DNA of 16,504 bases, taken from the NCBI GenBank assembly GCA_963560005.1, contig CAUWNG010000044.1, positions 1 to 16,504 of the forward strand, in the 5' to 3' direction. This stretch comes from CAG-273 sp963560005 (GTDB taxonomy: Bacteria; Bacillota; Clostridia; TANB77; CAG-508). A program made the translations under genes and the position numbers. The notes under the pieces are model-generated. The model was given only the letters and a program-made list of their open reading frames with translations, ran no database searches and had not been told where the DNA came from. Of the stretch, positions 9,409 to 16,423 are shown one piece after another. Position 1 is the stretch's first letter. Every line of letters begins with the position of its first letter.

Positions 9409-9436
9409 TTGATTTTTTTAATTAATTCTATATAAT
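9409..9436 (+). promoter_or_regulatory. Sigma-A promoter of the HD-GYP response regulator
   Basis: TTGATT (9409-9414), a 16-nt spacer and a perfect TATAAT (9431-9436) stand about 30 nt before the gene's start codon. This gives the regulator expression independent of the NRPS-kinase transcript. No convincing terminator was seen between the kinase and this promoter, so read-through is also possible. Confidence 0.6.
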
Positions 9437-9468
9437 ATATATAGTTACACTAAAAAAGAGGTGAATTT

Positions 9469-10521
9469 ATGAGAAAAAACATGCAAACTTCTCAAGACAA
9501 TGGTTATAAAATCATTGCCGTAGATGATGAAGAAGGAATTGTAGAATCATTATCTATTTTTCTAAAAAGATCTGGATATAATTTTACAGGCGTTTCAGAC
9601 CCACTAGAAGCAATAGAAAAAGTAAAAAATGAACATTTTGATTTAATGATATTAGACTTTATAATGACACCAATTCATGGTGATAAAGTAGTAGAAGAAA
9701 TAAGAAAATTTAACAAAGAATTATATATTTTATTACTAACTGGTCACAAGGATTTAGCACCACCTTTGGAAACTATTAGAAAATTAGATATACAAGGTTA
9801 TTGTGAAAAAAGTGATAAATTTGATCAATTATTATTGCTTATCGAATCTGGAATAAAGTCTATAGAACAAATGAAAGAAATAAAAAGAATTAACAATGAA
9901 CTATCAGATACATATATAAAACTAGAAAGGGCTTACTTAGATAGTGTACAAACATTAAGATATACTGTTGAAGCCAAAGACCCTTATACTAGAGGACATT
10001 CAGACAGAGTTTCTGCTTATTCTGTATTACTTGGCAAAAAGCTAAATGTAGACACAATTGGATTACGAACTTTAGAAATTGGAGGATTATTTCATGATAT
10101 TGGGAAAATTGGTATTCCTGATAGAATTCTTTTAAAAGATTCAAAATTAACTGATGAAGAATATAATGAAATAAAAAAACATCCATCTATAGGAGCACAT
10201 ATTTTATCTAATGCAAGTATTTTTCAAGATATGATTCCTATAGTTAAATATCATCATGAAAGATATGATGGTAAAGGCTATCCAGAAAATTTATCGGGAA
10301 ATAATATTCCATACTTAGCAAGAATTGCAGCTGTAGTTGATGCATTTGATGCAATGACTTCAAAAAGAATTTATAGAAATTCTATTCCTTTAGAAAATGT
10401 AAAATATGAAATAGAAAGATGTTCTGGAACACAGTTTGATCCTTCAATTACGTCTGCATTTTTAGATATTTTAAATAACCATTATGAAGAAATTGAAAAA
10501 ATACAAAAACAGTATGAATAA
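9469..10521 (+). CDS. Response regulator with HD-GYP output (predicted cyclic-di-GMP phosphodiesterase)
   Basis: This cytoplasmic protein combines a receiver domain with an HD-GYP phosphohydrolase domain, the class that hydrolyses cyclic-di-GMP. The receiver (about 13-130) has the acidic pair Asp 19-Asp 20, phospho-acceptor Asp 63, Thr 91 and Lys 114, so it should be phosphorylatable. A helical linker leads to the output domain (about 155-345) with HDIGK at 209-213, HHE at 262-264 and the GYP signature at 270-272. All metal ligands that can be checked by eye are present. The start is ATG 9469 behind AGAGGTG; the next ATG (codon 5) is a less likely alternative. It lies 117 nt after the kinase and has its own promoter, yet is the obvious partner of that kinase. 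It has no DNA-binding domain, so any effect on NRPS transcription would have to be indirect. It ends just before a strong terminator. Confidence 0.92.
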   Translation: MRKNMQTSQDNGYKIIAVDDEEGIVESLSIFLKRSGYNFTGVSDPLEAIEKVKNEHFDLMILDFIMTPIHGDKVVEEIRKFNKELYILLLTGHKDLAPPLETIRKLDIQGYCEKSDKFDQLLLLIESGIKSIEQMKEIKRINNELSDTYIKLERAYLDSVQTLRYTVEAKDPYTRGHSDRVSAYSVLLGKKLNVDTIGLRTLEIGGLFHDIGKIGIPDRILLKDSKLTDEEYNEIKKHPSIGAHILSNASIFQDMIPIVKYHHERYDGKGYPENLSGNNIPYLARIAAVVDAFDAMTSKRIYRNSIPLENVKYEIERCSGTQFDPSITSAFLDILNNHYEEIEKIQKQYE

Positions 10522-10530
10522 AAAAATATG

Positions 10531-10567
10531 GAAATCGAAAGCAAAGCTTTCGATTTCTACTTTTTTT
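10531..10567. terminator. Bidirectional rho-independent terminator between response regulator and tex
   Basis: A perfect 12-bp stem, GAAATCGAAAGC (10531-10542) and GCTTTCGATTTC (10546-10557), closes over an AAA loop. It is followed by a T run on the plus strand (10561-10567), and the A run at 10520-10526 serves as the T tract for the minus strand. It ends the convergent transcripts of the regulator and of the ABC-F-GNAT-tex operon. The last tex codons lie just beyond the stem. Confidence 0.92.
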
Positions 10568-12719
10568 ATTTACAATCTTTCATTGATAATTGAACCTTCT
10601 TTTTATCTAAGTCAATTCCAATTACTTTTACTTTTACAACATCTCCTACAGCTACTATTTCAGAAGGATTTTTTACATATCCATTACTTAAATTAGAAAT
10701 ATGTACTAGTCCATCATATTTTACTCCAATATCAACAAAAGCTCCAAAATCTGTTACATTTCTTACAGTTCCACTTAATATTTGCCCTTCTCTTAAATCT
10801 TCAAATTTAAGTACATCTGCCCTTAATATTGGCTTAGGCATATCTTCTCTAGGATCTCTCCCTGGTTTTGAAAGTTCATAGATTATATCTTTTAGTGTTA
10901 TTTCCCCAACTTCTAATTCCTTTGCAGTTTTTTCAATATTTATTTCTGATAACTTGTTTTTTATTTCGTTTAATTTTATTTTATCCAATAAATCTTCTTT
11001 TTGGTTTCCTAAATTATTTAATAACTTTTCTGCTATTATATAACTTTCTGGATGTACTCCTGTATTTTCTAATGGATTTTTTCCCTCTGGTATTCTTATA
11101 AAACCAGCACATTGCTCAAATGCAACTTTTCCTAATTTAGGAACTTTTAATAATTCCTTTCTTTCTTTTAACTTTCCATTTTCATCTCTATATTTAACAA
11201 TATTATTAGCTATAGTTTTATTTATACCAGAAACATAAGATAAAAGTGAAGGTGTAGCAGTATTTACATCAACTCCCACTTTATTAACTGCATCTTCTAC
11301 AACACCACTTAAAGTTTCTGTTAGTTTAGTTTGATTAACATCATGTTGATATTGCCCTACTCCAATAGCCTTTGGATCTATTTTTACTAATTCTGCTAAT
11401 GGATCTTGTAATCTTCTTGCTATTGAAATTGCTCCTCTTAAAGAAACATTAATATCAGGATACTCTTGTGTTGCTAATTTTGACGCAGAATATACAGAAG
11501 CACCTGCCTCGCTTACTATAGTATAATAAACCTCTCTGTCTAAATCTTTTAACAATTCTGCCACAAAACTTTCTGATTCTCTAGAAGCTGTTCCATTTCC
11601 GATTGCTATCATTGAAACATTATATTTGTTAATTAAAGATTTAAGTTCTTTTTTGGCTCCAATTACATCATTTTGTGGTTCTGTTGGATACACTGTAGTT
11701 GTATCTAAAACTTTACCAGTTTCATCTATTACTGCAATTTTACATCCAGTTCTATATGCAGGGTCAAATCCCATTACTGTAACACCTTTTAATGGTGCTG
11801 CTAATAACAATTGTTTTGCATTTTTTCCAAAAACTTTTATTGCATTTTCTTCTGCTTTTTCTGTTAAATCTGCTCTAAGTTCCCTGTCTATTGAAGGTTC
11901 AATAAGCCTTTTATATCCATCTTCTATAGCCTCTTCCAAAATATTTTTAAATTGTGTTTCCCCTTTTATTACATTATACTTTATTTTAGATAATATAAAT
12001 TTTTCTGGCTTTTCAATATGCACTTTTAAATATTTTTCTTTTTCTCCCCTATTTATAGCTAAAATTCTATGACTTGGTATCTTACTTATTTTTTCATTAA
12101 AATCATAATACATCTCATAACTAGATTTTTCTTCTGAATTAGAAGCCTTTGTTAATATAACACCTTCTCTATAACAAATCTTTTTTATTATCTTTCTGTA
12201 CTCTGCATTATCAGATATATTTTCTGCAATAATATCTTTTGCACCTTGTATGGCTTCATCTACTGAATTTACTTCTTTATCCTCATTAATATACTCTTTT
12301 GCAATTTCATATATATCTCTTTTCTCTTTTTGTGACATTATTATATTAGCTAATGGCTCTAAACCTTTTGCTTTAGCTACTGTTGCTCTTGTTTTTTTCT
12401 TTTGTTTATATGGTCTATAAATATCTTCTACATCTGATAAAGTCATAGCACTTTCCAAATTTTGTATAATTTCTTCTGTTAATTTTCCTTGAGACTCTAT
12501 AGATTTTTTCACTTCCTGCTTTCTTGTTTCAAGATTCCTTAAGTAATTTAATCTTTCTCCTAAATCCCTTAATATCTCATCAGATAGCCCACCTGTTACT
12601 TCTTTTCTATATCTAGCAATAAACGGTATAGTATTACCTTCATCTATTAATTTTATAGTAGCTTCTACCTGTGACATTTTTATATTTAACTCTTCTGCTA
12701 TTATATCAACAATATTCAT
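10566..12719 (-). CDS. tex: Tex family S1 RNA-binding protein
   Basis: Tex is a conserved cytoplasmic nucleic-acid-binding factor linked to transcription, related to eukaryotic Spt6. The 717-residue product shows the full family layout: an N-terminal helical Tex_N region (LNIKMSQVEATIKLIDEG, IPFIARYRKE), a YqgF/RNase H-like domain from about residue 312 (GFDPAYRTG near 315-323), helix-hairpin-helix repeats (about 470-550, including NPLENTGVHPESY) and a C-terminal S1 domain (about 640-712, TDFGAFVDIG and GLVHIS). Length is typical for the family. I chose ATG 12719 rather than the in-frame ATG at 12746. The internal one begins MNIVDIIAEEL, as family members do, and has AAGAAAGGA at about 9 nt, whereas the upstream one has no ribosome site. 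It is the last gene of the ABC-F-GNAT-tex operon and ends at the bidirectional terminator. Confidence 0.95.
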   Translation of the reverse strand: MNIVDIIAEELNIKMSQVEATIKLIDEGNTIPFIARYRKEVTGGLSDEILRDLGERLNYLRNLETRKQEVKKSIESQGKLTEEIIQNLESAMTLSDVEDIYRPYKQKKKTRATVAKAKGLEPLANIIMSQKEKRDIYEIAKEYINEDKEVNSVDEAIQGAKDIIAENISDNAEYRKIIKKICYREGVILTKASNSEEKSSYEMYYDFNEKISKIPSHRILAINRGEKEKYLKVHIEKPEKFILSKIKYNVIKGETQFKNILEEAIEDGYKRLIEPSIDRELRADLTEKAEENAIKVFGKNAKQLLLAAPLKGVTVMGFDPAYRTGCKIAVIDETGKVLDTTTVYPTEPQNDVIGAKKELKSLINKYNVSMIAIGNGTASRESESFVAELLKDLDREVYYTIVSEAGASVYSASKLATQEYPDINVSLRGAISIARRLQDPLAELVKIDPKAIGVGQYQHDVNQTKLTETLSGVVEDAVNKVGVDVNTATPSLLSYVSGINKTIANNIVKYRDENGKLKERKELLKVPKLGKVAFEQCAGFIRIPEGKNPLENTGVHPESYIIAEKLLNNLGNQKEDLLDKIKLNEIKNKLSEINIEKTAKELEVGEITLKDIIYELSKPGRDPREDMPKPILRADVLKFEDLREGQILSGTVRNVTDFGAFVDIGVKYDGLVHISNLSNGYVKNPSEIVAVGDVVKVKVIGIDLDKKKVQLSMKDCK

Positions 12720-12759
12720 TACTTTTGTTCCTTTCTTATAATCCATTTTTATAGTAACT

Positions 12760-13308
12760 TTACTCTTCTACTTCCATTTTAAAATTTTTCATAATTAATG
12801 GATTACTTATATGTTCATATAAATCCTTTATTTCTTGTTTTATAGTTTTTATAGGTAAATTAGTAGGAGTTGTTAAAATTAAATAATGCTCAAAAAAATA
12901 ATATGATTTTACTCTACTATCCACCACAAATCCTAATCTTTCATAAAATTTCTGCCTTCTAATTCTTTTTTCTTTTTCATTCTCACTTTTTGATCTTTTA
13001 GGATCTTCTATCTCTAACACTATTGTCTTATTACTCTTTTCTATATATTCTTTAAGGAATTTAGTTCCTATTCCCTGTCCTCTATAATCATCATATACAG
13101 CAAAATAATAAATAAAAGTTATATGGTCACTTTCTCCAGTAACCATATATGCTTTTTCTCTTTCATCTTCAATATAAATATCTATTCTTTTATTTTCTGA
13201 CTCTTTTAAAAATTCATTCAAAGAATATAATTCATTTCTTGGAAAATCCTTTTTTAAATGTTCTTTGTACAATTTTTTCCATTTATCTTTATGTAATTCA
13301 CAAATCAT
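12760..13308 (-). CDS. GNAT family N-acetyltransferase
   Basis: This is a 182-residue acyl-CoA dependent acetyltransferase of unknown substrate. The acetyl-CoA binding motif A is clear: YRGQGIG with Arg 76, Gly 79 and Gly 81, preceded by the FAVYDDY strand. A FYERLGF segment (121-127) supplies the usual late-motif tyrosine. The region 101-120 is unusually rich in Lys, Glu and Arg. The start is ATG 13308 behind TAAGGAG, where the TAA is the stop of the upstream ABC-F gene, so translation of the two is probably coupled. Tex follows after about 40 nt. The context (ABC-F, Tex) does not reveal its target; small-molecule detoxification and protein acetylation are both possible. Confidence 0.85.
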   Translation of the reverse strand: MICELHKDKWKKLYKEHLKKDFPRNELYSLNEFLKESENKRIDIYIEDEREKAYMVTGESDHITFIYYFAVYDDYRGQGIGTKFLKEYIEKSNKTIVLEIEDPKRSKSENEKEKRIRRQKFYERLGFVVDSRVKSYYFFEHYLILTTPTNLPIKTIKQEIKDLYEHISNPLIMKNFKMEVEE

Positions 13309-13317
13309 ATAAACTCC

Positions 13318-14901
13318 TTATTCTATCTCTAAATATTCATTATATGTAACTTCTCTATCTATAATGCTTCCATCTTTTTGTATATCTATAATCCTATTAG
13401 CTACAGTTTGAGTTAATTGGTGATCATGTGAAGTAAATAAAATATTTCCTTTATATTTTATCATTCCTTCGTTTAATGCAGTTATACTTTCCATATCTAA
13501 ATGATTGGTTGGTTCATCAAAAATTAATAAATTAGCTCCAGAAAGCATCATTTTAGCAAGAACACATCTAACTTTTTCTCCTCCAGATAACACATTAACC
13601 TTTTTCAAAGCTTCTTCTCCAGAAAACAACATTCTTCCTAAAAAACTTCTAATATATGTTTCATCTGGATCTTTAGAATATTGTCTTAACCAATCAGTAA
13701 TAGATAAATCTGATTCAAATAAATAATTATTATCTTTAGGAAAATAATTATTGGTTATTGTTGTTCCCCAAACTAATTCTCCTTCATCTGCTTCAATTTC
13801 ACCTGATATTATTTGAAATAAAATTGTTTTAGCTATTTCATTATCTGCTAAAAAAGCTATTTTATCATTCTGCTTTACAGTAAATGATAAATTATCTAAA
13901 ATTTTTTCTCCATTAATTGTTTTAGAAATATTTTTAACTTGTAATATTTCTTTTCCTGGTTCTCTATCTGGTTTAAAATCTATATAAGGATATTTCCTAT
14001 TTGATGGTTTTATTTCTTCTAATTCGATTTTTTCCAATGATTTTTTTCTTGAAGTCGCTTGTTTAGATTTTGAAGCATTTGCACTAAATCTTGCTATAAA
14101 GTCTTGTAATTCCTTTATTTTCTCTTCTTTCTTTTTATTAGCTTCTTTCATTTGTTTTAGAGCAAGCTGACTAGATTCATACCAAAAGTCATAATTTCCC
14201 GGATATACTTTTATTTTTCCAAAATCCACATCTGCAATATGTGTACATACTTTATTTAAAAAATATCTATCATGAGATACAACTATTACAGTATTTTCGA
14301 AATTAATTAAAAATTCTTCTAACCAATTTATACTTTTTAAATCCAAATCATTTGTTGGCTCATCTAGTAATAATATATCTGGATTTCCAAATAAAGCCTG
14401 TGCCAAAAGCACCTTTACCTTTTCTCTTGCTTCCAATTCTTCCATTAATTTATAATGTTTTTCTGTTTCAACTCCCAAATCATTTAATAAAACTGCTGCA
14501 TCTGTTTCTGCATTCCATCCATCCAATTCTGCAAATCTTTCTTCCAACTTAGCAGCCTTCATACCATCTTCTTCAGAAAAATCTGGTTTAGCGTAAATAG
14601 ATTCTTTTTCTTTCATAATATCATATAGCTCTTGATTTCCCATTATAACTGTATCTAATACACTATATTTTTCAAAAGCAAAGTGATCTTGTTTTAAAAC
14701 AGATAATCTTTCATTTTTATTTTTACTAACTTCTCCTTTGCTTGGTTCTAATTCTCCAGAAAGAACTTTTAAAAAAGTAGACTTTCCAGCACCATTTGCT
14801 CCAATTATTCCATAACAACAACCTTTATTAAACTTTATATTTACATCTTCAAATAAAGTTCTTTTTCCAAATCTAATTGTAACTCCTGTAGTTGTAAGCA
14901 T
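13318..14901 (-). CDS. ABC-F family ATP-binding protein, YbiT-like
   Basis: This soluble protein has two ATPase domains and no membrane segments, as in the ABC-F family that acts on ribosomes. Domain 1 has Walker A GANGAGKST at 34-42 and a LLLDEPTNDLD Walker B. Its signature is not LSGGQ but reads ELEAREKVKV. A lysine-rich linker follows (about 235-320, a probable coiled-coil hairpin with ARFSANASKSKQATSRKKS). Domain 2 has a proper LSGGEKV signature and FDEPTNHLD, but a weak Walker A, ADNEIAKTI, keeping Lys-Thr only. Similar asymmetry occurs in YbiT-like members. The 527-residue length is normal. ATG 14901 has an AGGAGG site at proper spacing. It is the first gene of a three-gene operon under a palindrome-covered promoter. 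Antibiotic resistance cannot be inferred from sequence alone; a housekeeping translation role is as likely. Confidence 0.9.
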   Translation of the reverse strand: MLTTTGVTIRFGKRTLFEDVNIKFNKGCCYGIIGANGAGKSTFLKVLSGELEPSKGEVSKNKNERLSVLKQDHFAFEKYSVLDTVIMGNQELYDIMKEKESIYAKPDFSEEDGMKAAKLEERFAELDGWNAETDAAVLLNDLGVETEKHYKLMEELEAREKVKVLLAQALFGNPDILLLDEPTNDLDLKSINWLEEFLINFENTVIVVSHDRYFLNKVCTHIADVDFGKIKVYPGNYDFWYESSQLALKQMKEANKKKEEKIKELQDFIARFSANASKSKQATSRKKSLEKIELEEIKPSNRKYPYIDFKPDREPGKEILQVKNISKTINGEKILDNLSFTVKQNDKIAFLADNEIAKTILFQIISGEIEADEGELVWGTTITNNYFPKDNNYLFESDLSITDWLRQYSKDPDETYIRSFLGRMLFSGEEALKKVNVLSGGEKVRCVLAKMMLSGANLLIFDEPTNHLDMESITALNEGMIKYKGNILFTSHDHQLTQTVANRIIDIQKDGSIIDREVTYNEYLEIE

Positions 14902-14922
14902 TAAAATTCCTCCTAAAATACA

Positions 14923-14961
14923 AAATACACTTTATATTATATACTAATATAAAGTGTATTT
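14923..14961. promoter_or_regulatory. Large palindrome over the ABC-F promoter, probable operator
   Basis: The arms AAATACACTTTATATTA (14923-14939) and TAATATAAAGTGTATTT (14945-14961) are perfect 17-bp inverted repeats around a 5-nt centre. The dyad spans the end of the -35, the whole spacer, the -10 and the start site. This is the geometry of a repressor operator. A terminator or attenuator role is less likely because the start site lies inside it and no T tract follows. Confidence 0.7.
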
Positions 14962-14964
14962 CAA
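14936..14964 (-). promoter_or_regulatory. Sigma-A promoter of the ABC-F-GNAT-tex operon
   Basis: On the minus strand TTGAAA (14964-14959), a 17-nt spacer and a perfect TATAAT (14941-14936) lie about 35 nt before the ABC-F start codon. Predicted transcription start is near 14929, so most of the overlapping palindrome would not be transcribed. Confidence 0.7.
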
Positions 14965-15003
14965 TACTAAAAAATTGATACAATTGTATATTTTAAGCCT
15001 TTT

Positions 15004-15195
15004 TTATTTTTCTTCAAATAATGCCTTTATGCACCATAGTCCCGAAATACCTACTAATATATATATAGCTCTACTTACAAAAGACATTACACCAAAAATA
15101 GAATCAACTAAATTATAATTAAATATTCCTATTAATAACCAATTTATTGCACCTATTATTACAAGTAAAAGAGCTATTTTATCTATAACTTTCAT
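15004..15195 (-). CDS. DUF378 family small membrane protein
   Basis: A 63-residue protein of unknown function that matches the DUF378 (YuzA-like) pattern: a short basic start (MKVIDKIA), a first hydrophobic segment with the hallmark GAINWLLIGIFNYNLVDSIFG (about 15-35), and a second segment (about 42-60, AIYILVGISGLWCI) ending in EEK. Two membrane helices in the cytoplasmic membrane are expected. The start ATG 15195 has a consensus AGGAGG with 7 nt spacing, so it is well translated despite its size. It lies alone between the CorA gene and the ABC-F operon, both on the same strand, with its own likely promoter. No partner can be inferred. Confidence 0.88.
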   Translation of the reverse strand: MKVIDKIALLLVIIGAINWLLIGIFNYNLVDSIFGVMSFVSRAIYILVGISGLWCIKALFEEK

Positions 15196-15209
15196 TTATT
15201 TACCTCCTT

Positions 15210-15225
15210 AAAACATATATGTTTT
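15210..15225. promoter_or_regulatory. 16-bp palindrome in the DUF378 leader
   Basis: AAAACATATATGTTTT (15210-15225) is a perfect palindrome lying between the proposed -10 and the ribosome site of the DUF378 gene, around the expected start site. It could be an operator. As RNA it would form only a weak, loop-poor hairpin. Confidence 0.35.
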
Positions 15226-15252
15226 TATAATGTTTATAATAATTATATCCAA
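15224..15252 (-). promoter_or_regulatory. Probable promoter of the DUF378 gene
   Basis: On the minus strand TTGGAT (15252-15247), a 17-nt spacer and TATAAA (15229-15224) stand at sensible distance from the start codon at 15195. Other TATAAT-like words occur nearby, so the exact choice is uncertain. Confidence 0.45.
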
Positions 15253-15296
15253 ATAATAAGCAATTATTCTTAGCATCTAAAGGAAGTATAATTTTT

Positions 15297-16244
15297 CTAT
15301 TTTAACATATTTTTTTTATTTAACCATAAAGTTACAATTATTGCAACAATTACAGATACTAATAAAATTATATAAAAAGCAAGTGGATTATTTTCTAATG
15401 GTACTTTAACATTCATTCCCCAATAACTTGCAAGCATTGTTGGTATTGCTAAAATAATTGTAATAGATGTTAAAAACTTCATAACACCATTTAAATTATT
15501 TGAAATTATTGAAGCATACGCATCCATTGTACCTGTTAAAATATCACTATATATTTTACTCATTTCTATTGCTTGTTTATTTTCAATTATCGAATCTTCT
15601 AATAAATCTTCATCTTCTTCATATAATTTTACTATTTTTCCCCTCATTGTTTTTTCCATAACAACTTCATTAGCTTTTAAAGAAGTAGTAAAATATACTA
15701 AGCTTTTTTCTAAACTTAACAATTTTAATAATTCTTTATTTTTCATAGAATTTTTTAAAATATATTCTGCTATTTCTGTTTCTTTATTTATTTTCTTTAA
15801 TAAATTTAAATACAATTCTGCATTAGAATAAAAAATTTGTAACAACATTCTGCTTTTTTTATATGTAATTATATTTTTCAATTTTTTTTCTAAATTTTCA
15901 ATTATTTGATTTTTATTTAATGAAACTGTAATAATATAATCATCTCTAACAAAAATAATACCAATTGGCATAGTTGAATATATTATACTATCTCTTTCCC
16001 TTTCTCTAACTGGAACATCTATAATAAATAAAATAGTATTATCTTCTTCTTCAATGTCTATTCTGGCTTTTTCTTCATTATCTAATGCATATTTTATAAA
16101 ACTTTCCTCTATATTAACATGTTTACAAACTTCTTCTATTTCTTCTTGTGTAGGAGAAACCATATTTATCCAATTACCCTTTTTATACTCTGTTGTAATT
16201 TCTGTTATATTAGTTTTTATATCTGTATTATACATTTTAAACAT
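15297..16244 (-). CDS. CorA-like divalent metal ion transporter
   Basis: CorA-type proteins form pentameric channels for Mg2+ or related divalent ions in the cytoplasmic membrane. The 315-residue product has a long cytoplasmic alpha/beta plus helical region (1-255), two C-terminal membrane helices (about 258-274 and 288-308) and the diagnostic GMN motif at 276-278 (YWGMNV) right after the first helix. A run of acidic residues (208-219) precedes the pore helix region, as in the family. ATG 16244 is chosen because a GGGGGG ribosome site lies about 8 nt upstream. The open frame runs further to 16436, but that part reads through a tRNA gene (LAQLVEQLTLNQMVGGSNP is the translation of the tRNA) and is not protein. 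Whether the ion is Mg2+, Co2+ or another cannot be told. Confidence 0.9.
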   Translation of the reverse strand: MFKMYNTDIKTNITEITTEYKKGNWINMVSPTQEEIEEVCKHVNIEESFIKYALDNEEKARIDIEEEDNTILFIIDVPVRERERDSIIYSTMPIGIIFVRDDYIITVSLNKNQIIENLEKKLKNIITYKKSRMLLQIFYSNAELYLNLLKKINKETEIAEYILKNSMKNKELLKLLSLEKSLVYFTTSLKANEVVMEKTMRGKIVKLYEEDEDLLEDSIIENKQAIEMSKIYSDILTGTMDAYASIISNNLNGVMKFLTSITIILAIPTMLASYWGMNVKVPLENNPLAFYIILLVSVIVAIIVTLWLNKKNMLK

Positions 16245-16261
16245 AATAAATCCCCCCATAC

Positions 16262-16287
16262 AACAAAAGAAGGCAATACTTTGCCTT
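16262..16287 (-). terminator. Terminator or attenuator between tRNA-Lys and the CorA gene
   Basis: On the minus strand a 7-bp stem AAGGCAA / TTGCCTT with an AGTA loop (16270-16287) is followed by CTTTTGTTG. It begins 13 nt after the tRNA CCA end and finishes just before the CorA ribosome site. The T tract is interrupted, so termination is probably partial. Confidence 0.6.
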
Positions 16288-16300
16288 TCTTTAAAATATT

Positions 16301-16376
16301 TGGTGCACCATAGAGGATTCGAACCTCCGACCATTTGATTAAGAGTCAACTGCTCTACCAACTGAGCTAATGGTGC
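16301..16376 (-). tRNA. tRNA-Lys (anticodon CTT)
   Basis: The 76-nt minus-strand sequence folds as a complete cloverleaf: acceptor GCACCAT / ATGGTGC, D arm GCTC...GAGC, anticodon loop CTCTTAA with CTT (16343-16341) reading AAG lysine codons, T arm GGAGG TTCGAAT CCTCT, discriminator A and encoded CCA (16303-16301). The first anticodon-stem pair is G27-A43, a mismatch; the other four pairs are sound. A consensus promoter lies upstream and a hairpin terminator downstream. Confidence 0.95.
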
Positions 16377-16394
16377 AAAACTCTGAACATTAAT

Positions 16395-16423
16395 ATTATA
16401 AAACGTTATAATTATTTTGTCAA
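16395..16423 (-). promoter_or_regulatory. Full-consensus sigma-A promoter of tRNA-Lys
   Basis: On the minus strand TTGACA (16423-16418), exactly 17 nt and TATAAT (16400-16395) match the consensus in all twelve positions. It lies about 18 nt before the tRNA 5' end, so the precursor has a short leader. It is the only good promoter seen that could also feed the CorA gene. Confidence 0.9.

Noticed and set aside
9352..9468. Riboswitch, for example a cyclic-di-GMP sensor, ahead of the HD-GYP gene
   Set aside because: The predicted leader after the promoter is under 30 nt and shows no structured, GC-containing fold.
12720..12746. Upstream ATG at 12746 as the tex start
   Set aside because: It has no ribosome site, while ATG 12719 has AAGAAAGGA at good spacing and gives the usual family N-terminus.
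14962..15003. Terminator after the DUF378 gene (ATACAATTGTAT followed by AATTTTTT on the minus strand)
   Set aside because: The hairpin has only four AT-rich pairs around an AATT loop, which is too weak to call.
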